From positions 1-5,664 of the forward strand of contig CALIFM010000027.1 of the NCBI GenBank assembly GCA_938021685.1: a DNA stretch of 5,664 nucleotides, in the 5' to 3' direction. Each line of letters opens with the position of its first letter. The first letter of the stretch is position 1. Positions 1-5,664 of this stretch are shown here, one piece after another. The DNA comes from an uncultured Gammaproteobacteria bacterium (lineage in GTDB: Bacteria; Pseudomonadota; Gammaproteobacteria; Arenicellales; Poriferihabitantaceae). The notes under the pieces were generated by a model, which made no database searches, was not told the DNA's origin, and saw nothing but the letters and a program-made list of their open reading frames with translations. Made by a program: the position numbers and the translations under genes.

Positions 1-908
1 ATACGGGTATACCGACGTTTTTTAGAGCGTCTTACCAACAGGATCTATCTGCAGTAGACATTGGCCTGGTTGGTGTGCCGTTTGATGGAGGTGTGACCAA
101 CCGCCCTGGAGCGCGCCATGGGCCGCGTGAGATTCGTAATCAATCCAGCCTCATTCGTAAGATGAATCAAGCGACAGGGATCTCGCCGCATGAGCGTTGC
201 CGAGTGGCTGACATTGGTGATGCGGTGGTGGCGCGGCCATATAGCTTGGAATCTAGTCATAACGAAATCCAAGCTTTTTACGAGCAGGTACATCAGCATG
301 GAGTGCTTCCATTAACAGCAGGGGGCGATCATTCCATTACTTTGCCTATCTTTCGTGCGATTGCTAAGGGCGGCCCTGTTGGTATGGTGCATTTTGATGC
401 ACATTGCGACACGGGTGATGATTATATGGGGTCTAAGTTTCACCATGGCGCGCCGTTTAGCCGTGCGGTGGAAGAAGGCTTACTTGACCCGAAGCGGACA
501 ATCCAAATCGGCATTCGTGGCTCGTTAAATGACCCTGATGTGTGGAAATTTAGCCACGATGCAGGTATGCGAGTAATTTACATTGAAGAATACTTAAAGA
601 TGGGCTTTGAGGCGGTGATTAAAGAAGCGCGGCGCATTGTCGGTGATGGGCCGACCTATATTAGCTTTGATGTGGATGCGCTCGACCCCGTGTTTGCGCC
701 TGGTACGGGCACACCTGAAGTAGGTGGTTATTCGACTTTGGAGGCGCAGATGATGATTCGCGGCTTAAGTGGCTTGAATTTAATAGGCGCAGATGTGGTG
801 GAAGTGGCGCCGCCATTTGACCCGAGCGGGGTGACGGCCTTGGTGGGCGCAACCATGATGTTTGAGCTACTTTGCGTGCTGTCTGAGCAGTTTTCCCTTA
901 AGGGCTAG
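1..908 (+). CDS. speB: Agmatinase-family ureohydrolase, 5' end outside window
   Basis: Binuclear manganese ureohydrolase that removes urea from a guanidino compound. The usual substrate is agmatine (agmatine + water to putrescine + urea, polyamine synthesis, cytoplasm). The frame is open to the left edge (first whole codon at 3) and ends at TAG 906-908, giving 301 visible residues. All family metal-ligand motifs are present, numbered from the codon at 3: GGDHS with H110, FDAHCDT with D132, H134 and D136, SFDVDALDP with D223 and D225, and DVVEVAPP with E267. A GIPTF segment at residues 2-6 and conserved sequence up to VGVPFDGG show that the GTG at 75 is not the start; probably only about 10-20 residues are missing. 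Related enzymes with near-identical motifs use guanidinobutyrate, guanidinopropionate or guanidine, so the substrate is not settled and the symbol is provisional. The 3' end overlaps the convergent transporter gene. Confidence 0.93.
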   Translation, partial: TGIPTFFRASYQQDLSAVDIGLVGVPFDGGVTNRPGARHGPREIRNQSSLIRKMNQATGISPHERCRVADIGDAVVARPYSLESSHNEIQAFYEQVHQHGVLPLTAGGDHSITLPIFRAIAKGGPVGMVHFDAHCDTGDDYMGSKFHHGAPFSRAVEEGLLDPKRTIQIGIRGSLNDPDVWKFSHDAGMRVIYIEEYLKMGFEAVIKEARRIVGDGPTYISFDVDALDPVFAPGTGTPEVGGYSTLEAQMMIRGLSGLNLIGADVVEVAPPFDPSGVTALVGATMMFELLCVLSEQFSLKG

Positions 909-910
909 CC
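895..910. repeat. Two overlapping perfect palindromes at the convergent gene ends
   Basis: CCCTTAAGGG (895-904) and GGCTAGCC (903-910) are both perfect palindromes sharing two bases. Together they cover the 11-bp overlap of the two genes and both stop codons (TAA on the minus strand at 898-900, TAG on the plus strand at 906-908). Neither has the T-run of an intrinsic terminator directly after it. Confidence 0.5.
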
Positions 911-1815
911 TGTTCTTCGGTGGGCTTTTCACGTGGTGTGACTAAGGCCATGCCTATTAGCAATAAGACAAAAGCAGCCCATGCCCATAAAGAATGCGTT
1001 TCGTCGAAAATAACCATGCCCCAGAAAATACCTGCCACCGTTATGACATAGGTGGATAAGCTGGCAAATACGGCGCCAGCGAGCTTAATTAGCATGAGGA
1101 ACAGTGTGTAGGCGATGCAACTGGCTAGTGCCATGCCTAACATGGCCCACTCAACGTGTCCGAAGGGCAGTTGTAAACTTACCCAGGCGCCTTGTGCGAG
1201 GCTTAAGGGTAACAAACCGAGGCTGGCGACCAGTAAGCTGCCTGTGAGTAGTGCAACCATGTCAGTGTCTTGTGGGATAAATTGATCAATGTATAAGTTT
1301 TCAAAGGTGTAAAACACCCCCGCTAGCAGTGCCAGCAGCAGCCATACAGTATTGCCTTGGCTTGGTAATGTTGCCCCTGGCGCCAGTAGTAGCAATATCG
1401 CAACAAAGCCGATGACGATGCCCAAGGCGCGCTTCGGTTGACAAGTATCAATTCTTAATAGCAGAGAAAAGCCGTAGGTGAGCAGTGGTACCACGGTGGT
1501 AGTGACGGCTAAGATGCCCGCAGGAACATGTGAAGCTGAGTAAAAATACAAGGTGCCGGGTACGATCGACCCTAGTATGCCGATGATGATATAGCGTTGC
1601 AGGGCGGTTTTGTTGAGTGGTGGCAACTTGCCGCGAACGGCGCAAAACAGCCATAAAAAAACACCGCCCCCAAATGCTTGCCAGAATGATAAACCGATGG
1701 GGTGCGCCCCTTGCGAAGTGGCAATCTTAACCAGCGAAAAAGTGCCGCCCCAAACCGCGCCGATGATAAACACTAGCAGATAAGGGTAAAGCCGAGTGAA
1801 TAAAGGGGCAGACAT
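898..1815 (-). CDS. EamA/DMT-superfamily membrane transporter
   Basis: Inner-membrane protein of 305 residues, the normal size for a drug/metabolite transporter with two EamA repeats. About ten hydrophobic segments can be picked out, near residues 11-29, 40-60, 74-93, 99-120, 129-146, 156-174, 187-206, 221-241, 248-268 and 275-293. The first repeat opens with the typical WGGTF stretch (22-26). Each repeat closes with a basic or acidic loop followed by a glycine-rich helix (KRALG near 128; DETHSLWAW near 271). Members export amino acids, nucleosides or other metabolites; nothing here identifies the substrate. The frame extends upstream to a TTG at 1944, but those 43 extra residues are polar and unlike the family, so ATG 1815 is chosen. 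No Shine-Dalgarno match precedes it, so initiation may be weak. The stop TAA (898-900) lies inside the end of the ureohydrolase gene. It is divergent from prfB. Confidence 0.88.
   Translation of the reverse strand: MSAPLFTRLYPYLLVFIIGAVWGGTFSLVKIATSQGAHPIGLSFWQAFGGGVFLWLFCAVRGKLPPLNKTALQRYIIIGILGSIVPGTLYFYSASHVPAGILAVTTTVVPLLTYGFSLLLRIDTCQPKRALGIVIGFVAILLLLAPGATLPSQGNTVWLLLALLAGVFYTFENLYIDQFIPQDTDMVALLTGSLLVASLGLLPLSLAQGAWVSLQLPFGHVEWAMLGMALASCIAYTLFLMLIKLAGAVFASLSTYVITVAGIFWGMVIFDETHSLWAWAAFVLLLIGMALVTPREKPTEEQASP
907..929 (+). terminator. Weak intrinsic terminator candidate after the ureohydrolase
   Basis: AGCC (907-910) pairs with GGCT (923-926), and T911-G922 can add a wobble pair. The apical part contains a C-TTCG-G tetraloop (915-920), and the far arm runs into TTTT (926-929). 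The stem is short and interrupted, so efficiency would be low. It overlaps the ureohydrolase stop codon and lies within the 3' coding end of the convergent transporter gene. Confidence 0.25.
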
Positions 1816-1836
1816 GGAGGTATGGGTTTTGATGAG

Positions 1837-1852
1837 ACACTTAACAAAGTGT
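1837..1852. repeat. Perfect inverted repeat ACACTT-AACA-AAGTGT
   Basis: Six-base perfect arms (1837-1842 and 1847-1852) flank a 4-base centre. It sits in the shared upstream region of the transporter gene and prfB, and it covers the -35 box of the plus-strand promoter candidate. It is also about 20-40 bp upstream of the transporter start, in its probable leader. There is no T-run on either side, so it is not an intrinsic terminator. It could be an operator for a dimeric repressor or a chance palindrome. Confidence 0.4.
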
Positions 1853-1868
1853 TGAGTCTGCCTATGAT
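1841..1868 (+). promoter_or_regulatory. Candidate sigma70 promoter for prfB-lysS
   Basis: TTAACA (1841-1846) and TATGAT (1863-1868) each match the sigma70 -35 and -10 consensus at five of six positions, with a 16-bp spacer. Transcription would start near 1875, giving a leader of roughly 135-140 nt before the prfB ATG at 2013. No better-scoring pair was found by eye on the plus strand between 1816 and 2012. Prediction only. Confidence 0.4.
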
Positions 1869-1883
1869 AGTGCTCTGGGTCAA
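1855..1883 (-). promoter_or_regulatory. Weak candidate promoter for the transporter gene
   Basis: Read on the minus strand, TTGACC (1883-1878) matches the -35 consensus at five of six positions. A 17-bp spacer then leads to CAGACT (1860-1855), a poor -10 that keeps only the A at position 2, the A at position 4 and the final T. An alternative is TTAAGC (1925-1920), 17 bp, TATACA (1902-1897). Neither is convincing. The first would place the start of transcription inside or beside the inverted repeat at 1837-1852. Confidence 0.18.
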
Positions 1884-1961
1884 TTAAGTTTGAGTATGTA
1901 TAGCAGCCAGCTAAGGCCTGCTTAATGCTAAGTAAAATATACAAACAAAAGGTGCACCAAA

Positions 1962-1984
1962 CGAGGGATTTCAGGTATCCTTCG
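1962..1984 (+). promoter_or_regulatory. Stem-loop in the prfB leader
   Basis: CGAGGGAT (1962-1969) pairs with ATCCTTCG (1977-1984) over eight positions, one of them a G-U wobble, around a 7-base loop. It lies 28 bases upstream of the prfB ATG. No T-run follows, so it is not a terminator. It may shape the leader RNA or protect the 5' end; a function is not shown by sequence. Confidence 0.3.
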
Positions 1985-2012
1985 CGCCGAATGGGTTTGA
2001 GTTATCGCTGTG

Positions 2013-3108
2013 ATGGAAGTAAATGAAATAAAGGCCTCTGTGAGCGCCGCCGCCGAGCGTATTGAAGCGCTCAGGGGGTATCTTTGACTACGCTGGTAAA
2101 AAAGAGCGCCTAGAGGAGGTTAACTTGTGTTTGCAGGACGCCGCCGTGTGGGATGACCCTGAAACGGCACAAGGCTTAGGCAAGGAGAAGGCTGCGCTTG
2201 AAGGAGTAGTTGAAGTGCTGGATGATTTGCACAGCCGTAATCAAGATTGCGATGAGTTGTTGACGATGGCGCTTGAAGAAGGTGATGATGGCACCATGGC
2301 GCAAATTGGTTTTGATTGTAAGAGCGTGGAAGAGGCGTTAGCTAAGCTTGAATTTAGGCGAATGTTCAGCGGCGAGGCAGATTTAAATAATGCGTTTTTG
2401 GATGTTCAGTCAGGCTCAGGTGGCACGGAGGCGCAAGACTGGGCCGAGATGCTGTTGCGAATGTATATTCGTTGGGCTGAGGCACAAGGTTTCACGGTAG
2501 AGTTGATTGAGCAATCGCACGGCGATGTGGCGGGCATCAAAAGTGCCACTATTAAAGTGGTCGGCGATTATGCTTATGGCAATTTACGCACCGAGCTGGG
2601 TGTGCACCGCTTAGTGCGTAAAAGCCCGTTTGATTCAGGTAGTCGTCGCCATACCTCTTTTGCTGGGGTGTATGTATACCCTGAAATTGATGATTCGTTT
2701 GAAGTAGAGATTAACCCGGCAGATTTACGTACTGATACCTACCGCGCCAGCGGCGCAGGTGGGCAGCACGTTAACCGTACCGATTCGGCGGTGCGCATCA
2801 CTCATATCCCCACCAACATTGTGGTACAGTGCCAGAATGATCGATCACAGCACCGCAATCGTGCTGAAGCAATGGCGATGCTTAAAGCGCGCTTATTTGA
2901 ACGCGAAATGCAAAGCCGTCGCGGCGAACAACAAGCGTTGGAGGATGAGAAGTCAGACATTGGTTGGGGAAGTCAAATTCGCTCGTATGTGCTTGATCAA
3001 TCGCGGATAAAAGACTTGCGAACAGGCGTAGAAACGGGTAACACGAAGGCAGTATTGGACGGCAGCTTGAACCAATTTATTGAAGCGAGCTTAAAGGCAG
3101 GCTTGTAG
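2013..3108 (+). CDS. prfB: Peptide chain release factor 2 (programmed +1 frameshift)
   Basis: RF2 recognises UGA and UAA in the ribosomal A site and triggers hydrolysis of the finished peptide. The gene is read in two frames. ATG 2013 opens 24 codons ending ...LRGYL before an in-frame TGA at 2085-2087. Skipping T2085 continues with DYAGKKERLEE and gives 364 residues in all, against 365 in E. coli by memory. The joined coordinates are 2013-2084 and 2086-3108. The stop-recognition tripeptide SPF is at 204-206, and the catalytic GGQ, whose glutamine is methylated in E. coli, is at 249-251. Residue 245 is alanine where E. coli K-12 has its unusual threonine 246. An in-frame TGA at 1998-2000 restricts the start to GTG 2010 or ATG 2013; the MEVNEI opening fits other RF2 proteins. 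The Shine-Dalgarno signal is poor. The final stop is TAG. lysS follows after 61 bp, as in E. coli. Confidence 0.97.
2073..2088 (+). other. prfB +1 programmed ribosomal frameshift site
   Basis: AGGGGGTATCTTTGAC contains every known element of the RF2 autoregulatory site. A Shine-Dalgarno-like AGGGGG lies three bases before the slippery CTT (2082-2084), followed by the in-frame stop TGA (2085-2087) and then C, a poor termination context. When RF2 is scarce the ribosome pauses, tRNA-Leu slips from CUU to UUU, and reading resumes at GAC 2086. When RF2 is plentiful, the 24-residue product is released. Confidence 0.97.
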
Positions 3109-3169
3109 TTGAAATCATTAAACATGGCCAGCAGCAGTAAAGGCCAAAAAATAAACAGCAAATTGAGTC

Positions 3170-4660
3170 ATGATAGAGAACGACGAAAACGAACAAATTA
3201 GCCAGCGTTTGGCCAAGTTAGAGGCTTTGCGTGAGCAAGGTAATGCCTACCCGAACAATTTTAAACGCGATGATTTTATTGCTGATTTTGTAGCGCTTGC
3301 AGAAGATAAAACGAAAGAGCAGCTAGCTGAAAAAGATATTAAAGTGCGTTTTGCAGGGCGCATGATGTCGCGGCGGATCATGGGCAAAGCGAGCTTTGCT
3401 AATTTGCAAGACATGAGCGGGCGTGCACAAATTTTTGTGCAGCGCGATGCGTTGCCCGATGATCAATACAACGAAGAGTTTAAAAAATACGACATCGGTG
3501 ACATTCTAGGTGTAGAAGGCACGTTGTTTCGTACTAAGACTGACGAGCTGAGTGTGCGGGTATCATCCATTCGTTTGCTGACCAAAGCGTTGCGACCCTT
3601 GCCTGAAAAATTTCATGGTTTGACTGATGCCGAAATGCGTTACCGTCAGCGCTATGTTGACTTGATGATGAACGAAGATGTACGTGATATTTTTGATAAG
3701 CGCGCCAAGGCAATTCAATACATCCGTGACTATCTCGTGGGGCAGCGCTTTACAGAAGTGGAAACACCGATGATGCATCCGATCCCGGGCGGTGCAGTGG
3801 CGCGCCCCTTTGAGACGCATCACAACACTTTGGATATGCCGCTATATTTGCGCATTGCGCCCGAGTTGTATTTAAAACGCTTGGTGGTGGGTGGTATTGA
3901 GCGTGTGTTTGAGATCAATCGTAACTTTCGCAACGAAGGTGTGAGCACACGGCATAATCCTGAATTTACAATGCTGGAGTTTTATCAGGCTTATGCTGAT
4001 TACGAAGACTTGATTGATTTAACCGAGGACATGTTGCGCGGTTTAATGGAGGAAGTGACGGGCTCTGCGGTGGTGGAATATCAAGGCGAGACTTTGGATT
4101 TTAGCAAGGCGTTTGATCGTATGACGATGGTGGAAGCGATTGTTAAATACAATTCAAGTATTACAGCAAAAGATTTGCAAGACTTCGACAAGACTTGTGA
4201 AATTGCCAAGAGCATGAAGATCCACGTTAAGGCGGGATATGGGCTGGGTAAGTTACAAACCGAGATCTTTGAAGAAACGGTGGAAGAGCGGCTGATGCAG
4301 CCTACGTTTATTACCGCGTACCCAGTGGAAGTGTCGCCCCTATCGCGACGTAACGATGAGAACCCCGAGGTGAGTGATCGATTTGAGTTTTTTGTGGCTG
4401 GACGTGAGATTGCTAATGGCTTTTCGGAGCTGAATGACCCTATCGACCAAGCACAGCGTTTTAAAGCACAAGTTGCAGAGAAAGATGCGGGTGATGACGA
4501 AGCCATGCACTTTGACGCTGATTATATTCGGGCTTTGGAGTACGGCTTGCCACCAACGGCGGGTGAAGGTATTGGCATTGATCGCTTGGTGATGCTGCTA
4601 ACTAATAGTGCTTCTATTCGTGAAGTATTGTTGTTTCCGTTGATGCGTCCTGAGGTTTGA
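3170..4660 (+). CDS. lysS: Lysyl-tRNA synthetase, class II
   Basis: Cytoplasmic enzyme that charges tRNA-Lys with lysine using ATP. The product is 496 residues, slightly shorter than the 505 of E. coli LysS, mainly in the N-terminal tail. The anticodon-binding OB-fold lies near residues 55-150, with the family stretch GRMMSRRIMGKASFANLQD at its start. The class II catalytic core follows. Motif 1 is around 191-213 (EVETPMM, then IPGGAVARPF). Motif 2 is at 247-266, with FEINRNFRNEG and RHNPEF. Motif 3 is GEGIGIDR at 465-472, whose arginine 472 contacts ATP. All are intact. ATG 3170 is fixed because an in-frame TGA sits at 3164-3166; the ribosome-binding site is weak. It lies 61 bp after prfB with no terminator between them, so cotranscription is likely, as known for E. 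coli prfB-lysS. The stop is TGA. Confidence 0.97.
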   Translation: MIENDENEQISQRLAKLEALREQGNAYPNNFKRDDFIADFVALAEDKTKEQLAEKDIKVRFAGRMMSRRIMGKASFANLQDMSGRAQIFVQRDALPDDQYNEEFKKYDIGDILGVEGTLFRTKTDELSVRVSSIRLLTKALRPLPEKFHGLTDAEMRYRQRYVDLMMNEDVRDIFDKRAKAIQYIRDYLVGQRFTEVETPMMHPIPGGAVARPFETHHNTLDMPLYLRIAPELYLKRLVVGGIERVFEINRNFRNEGVSTRHNPEFTMLEFYQAYADYEDLIDLTEDMLRGLMEEVTGSAVVEYQGETLDFSKAFDRMTMVEAIVKYNSSITAKDLQDFDKTCEIAKSMKIHVKAGYGLGKLQTEIFEETVEERLMQPTFITAYPVEVSPLSRRNDENPEVSDRFEFFVAGREIANGFSELNDPIDQAQRFKAQVAEKDAGDDEAMHFDADYIRALEYGLPPTAGEGIGIDRLVMLLTNSASIREVLLFPLMRPEV

Positions 4661-4698
4661 TGCGCGATTTAATGTTTGTTTAACGCAGCGGTTTATCT

Positions 4699-5664
4699 AT
4701 GATTCGACCCCTTGAGTTGTTTATTGGCCTACGCTACACGCGGGCCAAACGACGTAATCACTTTATTTCGTTTATCTCCTTGGTGTCGATGTTGGGCATT
4801 GCATTGGGCGTTTGGGCTTTGATTACGGTGCTCTCTGTAATGAACGGCTTTCATAATGACTTGCGCGATCGTATTTTATCGGTGGCCTCGCACGCGACTT
4901 TATCGGGTTATAACGGTAATTTGCAAGATTGGCAACAAGCGGAAAAATTAGTGCGGCAAAACCCTGAGGTAAAGGGCAGTGCACCCTATATCTTGGGGCA
5001 AGGCATGGTGTCGATGGGCAGCAATGTTAGCGGTGCTTTAATTCGCGGTATTGAGCCAGCTAAAGAGAGCGATGTGTCTGAGGTGCTGGATAAAATTGTG
5101 CTAGGCGATGCGACCAGCTTAAGATCAGGTGAGTTTGGCATTATGCTCGGGCAAACCTTGGCCCAACAGATGGGGGCAGGGCTAGGCGATAAAATCACAT
5201 TGATTGCGCCTAAAGGGCGGGTGACGCCAGCGGGCTTATTGCCACGGATGAAGCGTTTTACCGTGGTGGGTGTGTTTAATTTGGGCATGCATCAATACGA
5301 TAGTGCATTGACTGTGATTCATTTGGATGATGCGGCTAAGTTTTTAAGTACCAACGGAGCGGTGAGTGGCTTAAGACTGAGCCTAGAAGACACTTTTGAG
5401 GCGCCACGTATTCGCCGTGATTTAGAAAAACAAACCAATGATGCGTATTACATTCGTGATTGGACGCAAGACAACGTAAGTTTCTTTAACGCGCTGAAAG
5501 TTGAAAAGCGAGTGATGTTTATTATTCTCACCCTTATCATTATGGTGGCCGCGTTTAATATTGTATCTACTTTGGTCATGCTGGTAACGGACAAGCAAGC
5601 CGATATTGCTATCTTGCGCACCCTAGGTTTGCCGCCGTTAGGGGTGATGAAAGTGTTTATGGTG
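4699..5664 (+). CDS. lolC: LolC/LolE-family lipoprotein-release permease, 3' end outside window
   Basis: Inner-membrane subunit of the LolCDE ABC machine, which lifts outer-membrane lipoproteins out of the inner membrane and hands them to the periplasmic chaperone LolA. The frame runs from ATG 4699, with an in-frame TAA at 4681-4683, to the right edge, giving 322 residues of an expected 400-plus. The first membrane helix is near 24-47, followed by the family signature VLSVMNGF. A large periplasmic domain occupies about 50-268, and a second helix (272-294) starts the FtsX-like membrane domain, where FNIVSTLVM leads into DIAILRTLG. A VTPAGLLP stretch (175-182) aligns with the LolA-binding hook of E. 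coli LolC, with P177 at the place of its P174. The AVSGLRLSLEDTF and FNIVSTLVM stretches look more like LolE. It could therefore be LolC or a single-type LolF protein. It begins 38 bp after lysS; lolD would be expected beyond the edge. Confidence 0.93.
   Translation, partial: MIRPLELFIGLRYTRAKRRNHFISFISLVSMLGIALGVWALITVLSVMNGFHNDLRDRILSVASHATLSGYNGNLQDWQQAEKLVRQNPEVKGSAPYILGQGMVSMGSNVSGALIRGIEPAKESDVSEVLDKIVLGDATSLRSGEFGIMLGQTLAQQMGAGLGDKITLIAPKGRVTPAGLLPRMKRFTVVGVFNLGMHQYDSALTVIHLDDAAKFLSTNGAVSGLRLSLEDTFEAPRIRRDLEKQTNDAYYIRDWTQDNVSFFNALKVEKRVMFIILTLIIMVAAFNIVSTLVMLVTDKQADIAILRTLGLPPLGVMKVFMV

Noticed and set aside
661..852. 63-codon minus-strand frame inside the ureohydrolase; similar shadows at 45-299, 1448-1654, 2759-3010 and 3563-3823
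   Set aside because: Each overlaps a gene with strong family evidence in another frame and has no recognisable domain.
75..908. Ureohydrolase starting at GTG 75
   Set aside because: The frame is open to the left edge and the conserved GIPTF...DIGLVGVPFDGG stretch continues upstream of 75, so the true start lies outside the window.
1816..1944. Transporter start at TTG 1944
   Set aside because: The extra 43 residues are polar and unlike a DMT N-terminus; ATG 1815 gives the normal 305-residue, ten-helix length.
1951..1958. GGTGCACC palindrome in the intergenic region
   Set aside because: An 8-bp palindrome with no extension, partner copy or link to a promoter box is expected by chance.
2062..3108. 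RF2 as a single frame starting at TTG 2062
   Set aside because: The first eight residues of that frame are not RF2-like, while the other frame from ATG 2013 supplies the homologous N-terminus through the known frameshift.
3125..3146. TGGCC/GGCCA hairpin between prfB and lysS as a terminator
   Set aside because: It is followed by an A-run, not a T-run, on the plus strand, and has no T-run after it on the minus strand, so it would not terminate transcription.
4081..4506. 141-codon open frame on the minus strand inside lysS
   Set aside because: It lies antisense to a fully conserved enzyme, has a serine-rich low-information product and no recognisable family; it is a shadow of lysS codons.
4986..5288. 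100-codon open frame on the minus strand inside the lolC-like gene
   Set aside because: It is antisense to a conserved coding region, with a proline/serine/threonine-rich product typical of shadow frames.
1..5664. Undescribed defence, mobile or biosynthetic system
   Set aside because: Every gene belongs to a well-known family with intact motifs, and no direct repeats, integrase, transposase, tRNA or CRISPR-like arrays were seen on either strand.

Overview
The window reads as ordinary chromosomal DNA from a gammaproteobacterium. RF2 and lysyl-tRNA synthetase are close to the enterobacterial/pseudomonad types by remembered sequence, and an inner-membrane subunit of the Lol lipoprotein-sorting machine implies an outer membrane. 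Base composition looks balanced, and codon use is similar in all genes. I see no mobile element, tRNA, rRNA, CRISPR array or sign of recent transfer. The genus cannot be named from this window.

Layout. A ureohydrolase of the agmatinase family runs in from the left edge on the plus strand (about 1-908). It meets, tail to tail with an 11-bp overlap, a minus-strand EamA/DMT-type membrane transporter (898-1815). A 197-bp divergent intergenic region (1816-2012) follows. It holds a good sigma70-like plus-strand promoter candidate, a perfect inverted repeat lying over its -35 box, and a leader hairpin. Next come prfB (RF2, 2013-3108), lysS (3170-4660) and the start of a LolC/LolE-family gene (4699 to the right edge), all on the plus strand with short gaps and no obvious terminators.

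How the genes relate. prfB-lysS is a classic pair of translation genes and is probably one transcript here. RF2 is split by the programmed +1 frameshift known from E. coli, so the real protein (364 residues) exists only if the two frames are joined at 2085. The lolC-like gene begins 38 bp after lysS and may be read through from it. The agmatinase-type hydrolase and the transporter are convergent and are not an operon; any shared metabolic role is only a guess.

I looked for an undescribed system and did not find one. The points most worth a second look are the frameshift site, the mixed LolC/LolE character of the last gene, the palindrome over the putative prfB promoter, and the palindromic convergent gene ends.
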